From the NCBI RefSeq assembly GCF_016086655.4, contig NC_052133.2, positions 11,368,301 to 11,432,300 of the forward strand: a DNA stretch of 64,000 nt, in the 5' to 3' direction. The stretch's first letter is position 1; each line of letters starts with the position of its first letter. Made by a program: the position numbers and the translations under genes. Shown in pieces: positions 34,260 through 46,290 of the stretch. Source of the DNA: Lepeophtheirus salmonis (taxonomy: Eukaryota; Arthropoda; Copepoda; Siphonostomatoida; Caligidae). Below the pieces are notes generated by a model. That model was given only the letters and a program-made list of their open reading frames with translations. It searched no databases and was not told where the DNA came from.

Positions 34260-34770
34260 TATTTTATAGCCCTAACAGCATGAGCTTATGAGTTCAACTG
34301 ATAAAACTTTGTAATCTTTTAATATTTTTTTTTTTATTTCCTATAAAAATGTTTATTTTCATAATTTTATGCAAATCTTAGGAATCAAATTAATACCTAT
34401 CCGTTTTTGATGAGGTTGTCTATTGTTTAATATAATGGCTATAATATTAAAATTTTGTAGATACTGTTGTAGCCCTCAGTCCTTAAATAAATAAAATTGT
34501 CAAGAAATCAGGAGATAAAATTAAGGAACAATTTACAAAACACTATTAAATTCAATAAATCTCTATTAAAAATAGTTCCATATATGAGGTAATCCTTAAA
34601 AAGGCATTATCGAGATAAATATAGCATTGTATTATAATCTAATGTAATCTTTCAAGAGCATACTAAAAAATTTGGGGGATTAAATGTACATTAAATGAAA
34701 TAATTAATATTTTATACAACTTGAGGTGCATAATATCGTAGTTGGGAGGATTAAGGATTGTTAATTTTAT
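34260..34770 (+). repeat. Dispersed repeat C, copy C3
   Basis: Aligns with C2 along its length: ATGAGCTTATGAGTTC, TATGCAAATCTTAGGAATCA, ATACCTATCCGTTTTTGATG, AAATTTTGTAGATACTGTTG, GTAATCCTTAAAAAGGCATT, ATCGAGATAAATATAGC and GAGGTGCATAATATCGTAGT. It carries several small insertions and deletions relative to C2. Confidence 0.7.
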
Positions 34771-35014
34771 CACACTTTTTTCTATGTGGTTTCAGTTTTT
34801 CTCTTCTTTATCTCATCTTTGGCTAAAATGACTCTGAACGCAATCATAGTTAAGTAAATATCAAATCGCAAGCTGAGTAAGGCATACTTTTTATCGATCG
34901 TAATTAGATTTACACCTGAAGTACATAACTTCTTTGTATTGCCTAAAAGGAAAAAATGTTAGGCTTTTAAAAGGAAATCTCATTTTAATCTAACAAATTT
35001 ACATGTTTATTATG

Positions 35015-35285
35015 TATTTATGAGTAATATAATAACTATCGACATTTGAACTTGATAATGTGTCACAGAATAATTACATTTTAGTAGTTTGTATTAAAAT
35101 AGTCAAAAATGAAAATTGATCATCTAGTGAATATTCTATTATTGCATCATACTAATACCGACTACTGGAAATCCTTCTATTAAAATTACTCTTTTTGTTT
35201 TATAGTTGCAACATGTATAATTTGATTACACAAGTTACAACTTGTGCACAACATATACAATACTACATATATTAGAGTATTTGTG
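35015..35285 (+). repeat. Dispersed repeat E, copy 2
   Basis: Partner of 5330-5605, with TATGAGTAATATAATAACTA, TGATAATGTGTCACAGAATA, GAATATTCTATTATTGCATC and ACAAGTTACAACTTGTGCAC. The last segment is itself a near-palindrome (ACAAGTTACAACTTGT). No coding content. Confidence 0.5.
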
Positions 35286-35502
35286 CCTAAATATATTGTT
35301 TTTAATATTTTCAAAATGTCAAACTACAAATTTGAGCAAGGACTAGTATCCCTCCTTTTTTTTATTACAAAATTCAATTTTAACAATTTTTTTGCAAAAA
35401 AAGTAATTCAATTTTTGTTTTATTAAAAAAACTATTACTTATCATAAAAATGTATGTAAATGCAACTTACGCACTAAGATCTGCATGTGTATTATCTATA
35501 TA

Positions 35503-36314
35503 CCGAGTAGTGTATTTAAATATGAACACTTTGAATAATAAAGTGCTACAAGATATAATTTATTAATTACCAATAGAATTTTAACAAAATGAATACTATA
35601 AATATATGTGTGTCAGAGCTCTCTTAATCATTAATGTAGCACACTTAGCGGTAATGATGGCTTCCATGCTATGGGGGTAGGCCTGGCACCCTCTGTAGAT
35701 GTAGACCTCCATTATGACGTCTCAGTGATGGCTGGTAGTATTTGGATGACCAACACTGGAGGTCTTCCCCTCAAAATTTACTCGAAAGATGTAGTCGAAG
35801 GGGTTGGTATTAGGGCTGTAGTTTCAAAAAAAAGAATTCAAAAGAGTCTGGAAACAGAGTAGATGAGCTTTTTTCACTAATGGTTTCAAAAGTAGCCTTT
35901 CCAACCCGCAAGTATCTTTCCATCCGCTTTTTTTGTAGCTCTTTGGACATTCTGGATTGAAAACCCGAGATCTCTTACATGGAATTGAGGGGTTTGGCCA
36001 GGGCTGTTATCTATAACTCCTCACGATCCAGTTTGGCCTTTTTGATAGAGCCCTTCTTCCTCTGCAACATTTTGGATTTGTTGACAACGTATACGGTGGT
36101 CCTATACCTCACTGCTTGGACAGCGCGAATGAAAATTCTTTGATCACGTTCAAGTGTCATTTTATCGACTTGTGCGTCAGCTAGAGAGCTCAGGTTTATT
36201 TATTTACTCACAAGTTATGTATGCTTTAATATCTTGCTATATGAATTAATTTCAATCACTCTACTTTCATTAATGATTGAATTAGTAAGTGTTCAGATTT
36301 CAATGAAGCCCCAG
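35503..36314 (-). mobile_element. Family A non-autonomous Tc1/mariner element, copy A3
   Basis: The best-bounded family member, 812 bp. The left end at 35503-35529 (CCGAGTAGTGTATTTAAATA then TGAACAC) and the right end at 36289-36314, reading outward CTGGGGCTTCATTGAAATCT then GAACAC, are flanked by TA on both sides (35501-35502 and 36315-36316). This is the target duplication of Tc1/mariner elements. The minus strand starts ATGACACTTGAACGTGATCA near 36163, encoding MTLERDQRIFIRAxxAV, and later CNMLQRKKGSIKKAKLD. It then reaches the shared deletion join rich in CTTTTGAATTC and resumes with NPFDYIFRVNFEGKTSS in the C-terminal block. Several frameshifts are present. The catalytic core is missing. 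Confidence 0.85.
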
Positions 36315-39300
36315 TATAAGAATAAGGATCTATGACTAAATTGAAGAGAAAAATGAAGTTAATAGGCTTTCATACATTTAAAATTATACGGTTCATCTTA
36401 TGGATTTAAAAATAGAAAAACTTTTTGTATCAAGTCAAGGAATTTGATTTTTATTAATTTTGTTTATTTATTTATTCAGTTGCTGTTGCCTCAAAATATG
36501 ACCGTCTTTAAGAATTATCATAACATGTCAAAACTAAAGTGAGGGGCATTGACTTGAGAATTGCGACTGAACTCCATTGCACAATCAAAGACTTGACTTC
36601 GACTCAATAGACATTTCAATTATTTTACCGGATACAATGTACATTTAAAAGTAAATTTTATTTTCATAGAATTTAAACTGTCTTTTTGAGCAAAGAATTG
36701 AGATCCATTGAAAACCTATGCTTTGAGCATTCTACGATAGCAGTTAAACTATAAGCCCCAAAGCAACTCCATTTACTAATGAACACGAATAGCAAATCGA
36801 CCTCTCATTTGTTGTCTCCAGAGCCCACACCTTTGTACCTAAAGAAAACCCCAATAATAATTATAGGCGTAGTAATGTAAAAGCAATTATAATAATTTAT
36901 TTGATTGTCATTTTTTAAATGAGACTCATTACTTGTACATATATAGGTAAACGTAGGTAAGGGGGGGGGGGAGGAATGCATTCGGTGGGCCCCTTTGTAC
37001 ATACATGTAACCTCATCTAATTCCCTTCATTCCACAATTAAATTTGATGTAAGATTGATTTACTGGCTTTGTGTTGGGTCTACCTATAAAATTAAAGGAA
37101 ATCATTGTTAAAGTCGTAATCTTTGATTACTTTTTTAATGCAGTTTTTAATTTCCTTTCATAAGTACAACTTACCTAAAATACAGAGGGAGTGGAATAAA
37201 AATCCGATCGATTAATATTTGTATTTAAAAAAACTACATAACTCATTTCCACGAATTATAGGTAGATTAAATTAAATATGTATGAATGATTTGATGGCCC
37301 TCAATTTTTATAAAACATATGTATACCCACCTAAAATAAGTGGGTTTTTAAAGAGAAATGGTGAGATATTTGATGAGTAATTTCAATTGATTTTTTTAAG
37401 ATCCTTGAGATTGCAGTTTATTGGCATCTGTGCGTATCAGTATTAAAATTTATTGACATCATCAACCAAGGATCCAAAAGATAAGTACATTACTTTAAGC
37501 AGTATGAGTGTAATATGATTATTTACAAGATGGCTACAATGATATAATACTAATAAACAAACAACAATTATCGTATGGTTCTATTTTCATTTCTTAGCCG
37601 TACGACTCTTGACTATATAAACAAATTACTATAAAGTAAAAATGTTTATGCATAGGGTGTTAAATTTTAAGCATTTTTTAAGCTTACAAGTTGCTGGCAA
37701 CCTGAACAATATTTTTAAGGATGATGTTATTATTATTATTTCATTCTTGAATAGAGAATATGTAAGTATAAAGTGCACCCAAGAATGTGCGTGATCATCA
37801 ATAGCCGAAAGTAACGCTGAAGATTTGTAGGAGAGTTAGAAATGTAAGTCCTTGTTTAATTGAGAGTAGAGTTGAATATCGAATAAGGAGTCTTTCTTGC
37901 TTATGCTCTAGCTTTATAAGAAGTGAGACTTGTGTTTATCACGGAGCTGTTCACAACTACTTTAATTAATCTCACGACTGCTAAGCTTCTTTTCTCTCAG
38001 GTATTCTCCAAATTGTAGGATTTACTATGTAATGATTCGGTAGTTGTTGTCTTTTACATAACAAAAATGAAAACGATTTACAATCCGACTTATTCCCTAT
38101 TGATCCCACTCATACACCAGACATTTTGGGACTGTCATTGTTTTAAACTTATATTCATTTGTTAAACGGGGGATTTTGTTACTAAAATTTTCCTTTTAAA
38201 AATACTGAATCGACTGACAATGAGAGTCAACGGGTCATTGTTGAATCTTCATTGTCTAATTTTAACTAATAAGATAAATAATTTAAATAAAAAAACGAAT
38301 TTCTTATTTTTATCTTTTAGTGATGCAAACGGATTCCACAATCGAAAAAGTTTTATTTTTTACAATTAAAAATATATTAAAAGAAATGAAAAAAACAAAA
38401 TAAACATTAACAAAAATAATCATTGAATTATATGGAAGATGAAAAAATTATTAATTTTTAACTAAAGTAGAGAAAATTAGAAATGAACAATGTTTCTAAT
38501 TTCAAAAAATCAAAAAAAAAAAAAAAGAACACTTATTAACCTTGTGAACATTTAATGATTTAATAAAAATCTTTGACGTATTTATTCATTCATACTTGTA
38601 TAAATTATTTTTTTTATTACAATAATACCATTGAACATATGGTGATCTTTAAGGAATTTTCTTATTTGGATTTTTAATATGCGGGAGAATAAAATTTGAG
38701 GAGGACATGCCCCCATCTCCCCTTTAACGGCACCTCTGGCGATCTTCATTCCATCTCTCAACCTTTCCTTAAAAAAAGGAAAGGATTAGATAACTTGTAC
38801 CAATTAGGATTATTTTCAATTCATTATGGCACAAAGATATTAATATAAATTCATGTAATTACTACAAACCATAGCTAATTATCATATATTACATAAAATT
38901 ATAAATCTTTGAAAATAATTCCTAAAATAGAGCATGAGTTTAAAATTGCATTACTTTTAAATACACCCAGTACTCTCTTTAGTACGGATTAATGTTAAAT
39001 AATTATTTATACTCGATCTGTGCATTTACTTTTTCATATTTATAAATGGAAATAATTAGACTATAATAGTTTTGGTAATGTTCAGGAAAAAATCAATTAA
39101 GTTCAGTACTGATCGAAATTATACTCAAAGTTATCCCTGCGGAGCCCCAGGGATGTACAGTTCCTTTTGTTAACTTACATATTATTTTGGCTAATTATAT
39201 TATAATCATAGAATATAACATTTCTATTTTTACAACGAAATAGTAAAATTTATTATAATAATACGTGACATAGCCATAAAATGTACAGTTGTATAACTGT

Positions 39301-40389
39301 AAAATGTATATATTGCATACTTAACGTCATAAAAAGTATCTTCTACAAACAAGTTGCATAATTTAGTGCGTAGGTGTTGTTTAACTAAATTAATTATCCA
39401 TAAATTTATAACTAGGAATTCGTGAAAAATACTCAGTTTTTAAAGGTTTCATGCTCAGGATATTATTAAAACAAATATTGTACAATACATAGGTCTTTTA
39501 TTGTCAATGAAAACTGCTGAATTACAAAAGTATATAAAGCGAACCAATTTGGTTATATTGTTGTTCAGAAATATAACTGAATGAAAGAATTGTTTCAAAT
39601 CTCAAACTGTACATCTTCTACATATTTCTGTGAATAATTTCATATTACTTAAATGTTGTCAATACTATGAAAAAGATACAAAAAAAAATTAACATCTGTT
39701 AATTGTAAATAGTTTTTATTAGAACAAAAATAGCTTAGTCAAGAAAACACATTTTAAGAAAAGGTTTACAAGCAGAATATTCAGATATACGTTTAAAAAA
39801 ATGCAGAAAGTTTCCTTTCCCACGAAAGTTAGCCATTTTTTGAAAAACCTGGGAACTACTAGGCTAAATCATACTTTCGTTAAATAAGTGTCAATATAGT
39901 CTTCAAATTATGCAAAATTAGTTGGGATAAGACTTGTTGACTTTTGAGATCCCCATGTGGTTGTTTATGTATTAATAACATATTTAAAATTCAATTGCAT
40001 TTTGTAAACATTTACTTGAATATTTCTGGTTTAAACTTTAGTCGATGAGAAAGTTATCGGATAGTCTTCTGGGCCCTAAGGGTCTGAACAAATGACACTA
40101 GTACCAAAAAGGTACTTTTCCTTAATATCTTTAAATTGTAATGTCTTCTAGGATAAGTAAATTTTCCGCGGTTTTTTAAACGCACTTTAAACAAATGTGC
40201 AAAATGACATCTTCGTAATACTAATAATTGCAATGCACCTTCTGTCTGATGGACTTCTCTTTTTCAATGTAGTTTTATTTTGAGGTTTGTATTAAAGAAA
40301 ATAAAAACTCTTGACTAAAGAGTCGCTATAGAGGAATGGCATTTAATAATTGAAAATAGAAATGATTTTCATAAAAACTTTTTGAGTTA
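36315..40389. other. AT-rich DNA, no gene recognised
   Basis: Contains a GACTTGA-type tract at about 36540-36625, a G11 run at 36961-36971, a C-rich patch at about 38700-38745 (GACATGCCCCCATCTCCCC) and a small hairpin at about 39133-39154 (ATCCCTG / CAGGGAT around an 8 nt loop). An acceptor-like TTCTTTTCTCTCAG ends at 38000, but no open frame of note follows it. Confidence 0.45.
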
Positions 40390-41130
40390 ATAGATATAAA
40401 GTCGTGGACATGGCTTTATATCAATTGGCATTACTTTAAGGTTAATATTTTAAAATACTAGGTTAAGTTATTAAAAGAAGGAACATTTCTTGTTAATAAA
40501 CAATCAATAAATAACTTTCAAAAATCAACCCTTGTCTCCATGGATGCGAAAAAGAAAAGGGTGTTAGATAGCCTCCACACCTAAATGAGTGTTGTTGATC
40601 TCATGAAGGCTGTAGGGTGCTCCTGGAGTCTCGTTTATAAGATTAAAAGCATGTTCACTTCAGGTCAGAGACTTAAGAGGTCCCTTTGTAGCGGTAGATC
40701 CATAGAATTGGGATCATGGAGGATATGGACGCTACGATCACCAGAAATCTGGCCAAACTGTTGAAGCAGCATGGCCAAGGTTTTCAATGTCAGTGATTTG
40801 ACTCTGATGAGGTATGTGAAGGATTTAGGGAAGACTTGATTAAATCATAAACACCGGTTTTCTCGCCTTCCTCCCCAGATTGATCTCTCCCTCAACTTTA
40901 CAATTTGGGGTGTAGTAAAGAAGAGAGCCAGTGCTACCCCTCAACGTCTCTGTTGAGCAGAAGTGGCGTAAATGTTCGAGGCATTCATCGAGGTGCTGCA
41001 TCCCCTTTCGGTCCAGTTGGAGAACATGTTAGCAGGCAAAGGAAATCATATATCATATATATAGAAAGATATATAAATAAAGAAGTATGTGATAAACCTT
41101 CAAGGTTGTACTTTTATTGAAAAGTTATAC
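40390..41130 (+). mobile_element. Family H deleted Tc1/mariner element, copy H1
   Basis: The leader AAATACTAGGTTAAGTTATT at about 40455 is shared with H2 (AAATACTAGGTTGTGTTATT). Weaker similarity extends upstream from GTCGTGGACATGGC. The plus-strand gene starts with ATG at 40540: MDAKKKRVLDSLHT, a stop, MSVVDLMKAVGCSWSLVYKI (first helix-turn-helix), MFTSGQRLKRSLCSGRS, then after a frame change LRYVKDLGKT and HRFSRLPPQIDLSLN. This joins directly to FTIWGVVKKRASATPQRL, the block just after the third catalytic motif, and ends MFEAFIEVLHP and LAGKGNHIS. The catalytic domain between the second DNA-binding helix and the C-terminus is missing. The 3' inverted end is not clear. Confidence 0.75.
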
Positions 41131-44100
41131 TAAAGAATTAAATAAAAGTTCATCCAAATTGAAATGATGATTAAATAATTCTAAATTTATTTGATAATAA
41201 TTTTATCACTGATTTTTTAGTAAAAACTACGTTTCCAATATCAAAACAGTAGGAAATGAACAAATTCAAAATAGAAAAATAGTTTATAATATATTAGCAA
41301 TAATTTTCCAATATCCAAAAAAGTGTACACATCACAAATTGCATATTACATCATAAGCAATACCATGTCGAAGGCATAGTTCTTCTTATAGATAGTAGTT
41401 AAACAGAAAGTTTTAAATAATTGCTTCAACGATTAATAAAGCTACATTTCGTTCAACTGAAACAAACCATATATCCTTTTAAAATTCTGTTTTTATGACT
41501 CCAAGATGACCGATTTGCAAAATAATAGCGTCAAATTAAAAACATGATAAAACAGCAAAATTTAATTTGTGTCTAACGTACTATTTATCTATACATTTTC
41601 ACATTTGTTGTTCAGATTAAACGAAATCAAATTAACCATATTAATCTCTTGATCACACAAATAAAACTATGTCTAAAATTAATTTATTAACTATGTTAAA
41701 TTTGAGTGCTAATTACTAAATTATACTTTAGTTAAGCTGACAATTTTCTAAAAATTACATGAATAAGCCCAAATATTTTTGGGGGATGTTGGTGTAATGT
41801 TTAATCGTATCATAGTATCAAGAACTCGAACTTAATTCAAAGCTCCGTATATTTTTGTGAAACGAACTTGACTAAAAACAGAACTCAAAAACTCAAATTC
41901 GATATTTTCAACACAAATCCAATGTAGCAACTTAGCAATAGATCTCCGGGTTGCTACATATTTTCTTTAATTTAAGAAAGAGTTTGTATATTACAAGCAT
42001 ACATAAGTTTATTATCTACCTCACGTCAAATAAAAGTCATAAAAAGGATATCTTTAGAGTAGGTGTGTTAGTCCCTAATCAGAATTATATGACGGGGTTT
42101 GAAGTTTTTTAGGTTTCATTAGCATTAATTTTCTTATCAGAGTCTGATCTTCAAATTCCATCAGATTACTTAATCACCCATTACAGCAATTGGTATCTTA
42201 CTTTAGCATATAAACAACATTGTCATTTTAAAAATGAATACATAGGTGGATGCATTTTTTAAAAGGTGTTATTATTTTTTGATTTAAGGGATAAAAAGCC
42301 ATATTTTTGTTGTTAAATAATTAATTAATCAATTTACATATTTAGAGCAAAATTTTATGAACGTGAATATATAATGTATACAAGGGATTATGTTAAATCC
42401 TTTTATATTAGAAATAAAACTTTGTTTATCTAACCTATTAGTTAATCCTTCAACTATTTTCATTATAACCATGATGTTACCAACATGTGAATGTAAATAT
42501 TTATTAAGGTTCCCTTGTATTACAGGGGAAGAGCAACGGGGCAACTTCCTTTTTTGAGAATTTACAATTGTCATATAACAATAATATGGAGGGATATAGT
42601 TCAATGAACAACATACTAACAGAACGCCTTACCTACAAGATGGCACATAAAACTCTAACCTAATATACATGTAGCTAAGTAAAGAACACACATACCCATA
42701 GACATTTGAGTAAATAAATAAACAAACATGATATAAAATTTAAAAACATAGTTGTAAAGTTTTAAAATAACCTAAGAACATTTCAACTTCAACTTTCAAT
42801 ATTAAAGACTTTAAACATTTTAAATTGCTCGGAACATGAAAAAATTTGCTAACAAGTTGTAAAAATAACAAGTCGCAAAAAAATATGATCTATTTCTTAC
42901 TTATAATTTTTAATTGAACGTCAAGCCAATTTTGTATTAAAAAAGTTTCCTTTTTTAAAAAGAGTACCTTCAAAGATGGTTTTTTTTAAGTTATCAATTT
43001 TTCTACTTGAAAAAATAGCTTGATAATATTTAAATTAATAAAGTATAGTTTTAAGGTCATATTAAAGATCATAAGTCCCAAAATTTGTCAACTTCTTCCA
43101 AATTTTTATTTTTGTGTGTATACAAGAATTTTCCATGTTTAGGATAATCTGGTAGTTCGATTTTCTCTTGTATATTGATGAAAATGTTATTTTAGATAAA
43201 TTTCAGTCCACAAAAACCATTTTTTATACATCTATAGCTGTTGAAAATAACTTCTTTTACGCCGTGCTCTATTCGTAAAATAGATTCAGAGTTTTCAACA
43301 TTAAAGTTATGCTGCTGAATTTCAAAGTTTTGAATAAAATTATTTTTCACAAGTAGTATAAAAGAATATAATCCTGGTTTTTAATTTTGAAGAAGAACAA
43401 AGAACTTCTTTGGATACTCAAAAGATCGAAAAAATTGTACTAACCTCTAAATCGAATTAATCGAGATTCATATCTCAGTCTTAAATTGTATTTATAGTAT
43501 AAAAGGATAGGACGTAAAACTATAATTTATGAAATGAAGTGAAAAAAAGTTACTTTCTGTTACATATGGGGACCTATATTATACCTGAGCATCATAGACA
43601 AAGTAACCCTTCCACCCTTTAAAACCATTTCAAAGGATATGTAAATTACACATCCAGCTAGTAAAATGAGTCAGGGTAAAACAAAAAAAAAAAGAATACA
43701 AAAATTATACAAATAGTTGTTATAATTGTATATAATTACATAGCAAAGCCATCATCATTTCCTTTAGTTCCATACAGTTGTATATATATGTTAAGGCTAT
43801 AGCCACAAAGAGGCGTTAATCCGTCAAACAAGTTTTACACCAGTCATAACAGATGGAGAATTCCCATCATCGAATTTAAATAGGTGAGTTTGAGAGTGTG
43901 TTACACATATATGTATAAATATGTAGGTATGAATATAAATTATTATGAGGGACCCTGGGGCAAGGTACCAGTGACCAACCGCAGTTTTTTTATAAATACA
44001 TTTTTAATCTTCTCAACAACACTTAACAATTAAACATTATATTATGGATGTATATATTATTAAAGCAAGACGACTTACATAACCCACTAAAACAAAGATA

Positions 44101-44571
44101 GTTGTTCATCTGAAAAAGTGTTTTTGCTCTATTGTCTATTTACATAACTGCAAATCTGTTGGAGTATCATCACGGCATAAATAAAGTATCCTTAAAATAT
44201 ACTATAACCATTTTCCTTATAGCTTACAATAATTACAAGGGATTCTCTCTTTTGTAGGGTATTTACCTAAATACCTGATTTAAATAATAATTTTGTTTGT
44301 TTTTGATGAATTCTTATCTTTATTTTGTTAAACTCACGTTATGTTAAAATATGAATTCTTAATTATATGTTTATGTCTTTAAGTGAGATTTTATTTTGTA
44401 TGCATCCATATACAAAAGTGTTAATTATTTTACCTAGATACATAGTGTTAATTAAGTATTGTAAAAAAAAATCAAAAAATCAACCACATTCATAAATCTT
44501 AACTATTTTTTTAAATACTGACCAGAACTATAGTGAAATTTTTTGTTAAGATTTGTAAAAAACATAATCTC
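41131..44571. other. AT-rich DNA, no gene recognised
   Basis: Includes a diverged CGAACTTGACT/AACTCGAACTTAATTC tract at about 41820-41905, of the kind seen near 36.5 and 61.4 kb. The minus-strand frame at 42329-42604 (91 codons) has no recognisable motif. Nothing else structured was found. Confidence 0.45.
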
Positions 44572-44822
44572 CGGTATGCAAAAATAAAAAAATGAACTCG
44601 GTATTCCTGACAATTTGATGAATGTTTTGGAGGAAAACATCTTAACTTTCATGAAGTTATATTAGATTAGCTGCGTGCAGCAATGAGATGAAGAGAACTA
44701 ACACAAATACCACTCCGTATGTAGCAAGGACATATAGTTCGGATTACTCCAATATCGATCCTTAATTCTACAATGTCTCTAACAAAGACTTTTACAACTA
44801 GTGATGCATAAAACCTATCCCG
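44572..44822 (+). repeat. Dispersed repeat D, copy D2a (first of a tandem pair)
   Basis: Starts CCGGTATGCAAAAATAAAAA and continues CCTGACAATTTGATG, TTCATGAAGTTATATTAGAT, TAGCTGCGTGCAGCAATGAG, CACAAATACCACTCCGTATG, and ATATCGATCCTTAATTCTAC. It ends where the second unit begins with the same CCGGTATG. About 250 bp long. Confidence 0.65.
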
Positions 44823-45180
44823 CCGGTATGTAAATATGAATATATGGGAAGGGTCAACTTAGTTGTCATGACGTTTTATTTGATCAGCTACAAGCAGCTA
44901 CAAGAGGAAGGAAATGAACACAAATCCCACTTTGTCGATAGCAAGGAAATATAGGGTGGATTCACTCCTATGTCGATCCTAAATTCCACTCTGAGTCTAA
45001 AAAGCATTTACCCTTACAACTCCCTATCAAACACTCACCATTACTTTCCGTCTTTTTTTAGCACTAACTATTAGTTTCTATGTAATTAATGTTCCCTTCT
45101 CAAGAAATAAAAGGATAATGATAGCAGCATTGAAAAATAATAAAGCCTCTTCACATTACCAACTAAAAAAAAGTCGCTCT
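44823..45180 (+). repeat. Dispersed repeat D, copy D2b (second of a tandem pair)
   Basis: Begins CCGGTATGTAAATATGAATA, continues GTCATGACGTTTTATTTGAT, CAGCTACAAGCAGCTACAAG, GAACACAAATCCCACTTTGT, TGTCGATCCTAAATTCCACT and CTGAGTCTAAAAAGCATTTA. It then extends into a tail (TTTCCGTCTTTTTTTAGCAC, AAGAAATAAAAGGATAATGA) that is also found in D1. The head-to-tail arrangement with D2a has a period of about 250 bp. Confidence 0.65.
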
Positions 45181-45799
45181 CACTTTCTAAGACATATTAC
45201 ATACACATCTGCTTATGTCTCCCCTGCCAAATCCTCAGTGTTACTCTCAGTCATTCATGAACACAAACAATTTTGATGATTTATACTGAAATGTCTCTTC
45301 AAAAAATATATATTTAATAAAAAAGCTTTAGAGAATAAAAAAATAGTCCCCACTAGAAAGAAAATATTGCATTCGTTTTAGTTAATATTTTTTACAATCC
45401 CAATCATACCAAAACCAAATGAAAATCAAAATTAGTTTTAAAGTAAATGTGTATGAGGTCACTTTACTTCAAAGTAAGTAATTAATTTATTGAAGAGCTC
45501 ACTAAGATTTCTTAGTGATATAACGCAGCTATTTATTTGTATATTTATAGCGTAGTTTGATAATAAATTAACACTATGTTATCCCAATACAATAAAAGTT
45601 TACTACTGTATGCCTCAATATCGATCCGAAACTTTAATTATTTAAAATAATAAGTTAACTACTTTTTGAATAATAATGTTACATATTTTAATTATGCATT
45701 ATCTGTTCAACTACATATACAGCGGCGTTATTAATCAAAAAGTACTCATTCTGCAATGATAAATATATCTGCACTTTTCCTACACCCTTGACACTCTAA
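45181..45799. other. AT-rich spacer
   Basis: Nothing recognised between the D tandem pair and the minus-strand transposase remnant that follows. Confidence 0.45.
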
Positions 45800-46195
45800 C
45801 TTTAGTGTCAATACTGCCATTTTGTTTTGAGGCTTTATTGGTAGTTAGCAAAAACTTTTTTTTTCTAAGACGCTCAACAAATTGTAGTCAGGAGGACTCA
45901 AGTTTGGCGATGACAGGGATCAAAATTCCTAAGTTTCTTTTTAAATAGGATTGAGTGGCCTTTGTTATGTGGCATGGAACCGTATTTTGAGTCCATAACC
46001 AATTCAAACCACACAGGAGCTGCTGATATCAGGAAGACCATCGGGCCCCAATACACTTTCTATTTTACCATTTCCCAAGACAGATGGACAGGTTTTTCCA
46101 TCACTTCCAATAGGGGATGAGATATGTTTTCTTATGTTAATCTGTATATACGGCGACATAGAGTGGTACCGTATTGCGATAAAATAATGCAACAA
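45800..46195 (-). pseudogene. Tc1/mariner transposase central to C-terminal remnant (family L)
   Basis: The minus strand gives ISSPIGSDGKTCPSVLGNGK, the strand just before the second catalytic motif in these enzymes. After a stop and frame change it reads QNTVPCHITKATQSYLKRNL, where QDSAPCHI... would be expected, so D has become N. A further shift gives SLSSPNLSPPDYNLLSVLEK, the third motif with SPDLNPLDY altered to SPNLSPPDY, again D to N. Both visible catalytic residues are therefore lost. The N-terminal DNA-binding region was not found above 46195, where repeat F begins. The C-terminus fades near 45800. The open frame at 46004-46195 is part of this remnant, not a separate gene. Confidence 0.7.
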
Positions 46196-46217
46196 TAATT
46201 ATCATTATTACATAACG

Positions 46218-46290
46218 GAGACACTAGCGCCCTCAAGCAATCTATTCTTATATTAGCTCAAGCTGCAGAAGGTCACACAACGTTGCAGAT
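46218..46290 (+). repeat. Short dispersed repeat F, copy 1
   Basis: GGAGACACTAGCGCCCTCAA, then GCAATCTATTCTTATATTAG, aligns with 58764-58815 (GGCGACATTAGCACCTTCAA, then GGAATCTATACTTAAATATA). In copy 1 it directly abuts the N-terminal side of the family-L transposase remnant, so F could be a leader sequence of that transposon family. Confidence 0.5.

Noticed and set aside
40905..41120. Plus-strand 71-codon frame
   Set aside because: It is an out-of-frame shadow over the C-terminal block of the H1 transposase.
46004..46195. Minus-strand 63-codon frame as a host gene
   Set aside because: It aligns with the central part of a Tc1/mariner transposase (GSDGKTCPS) and continues, after shifts, into that family's later motifs.
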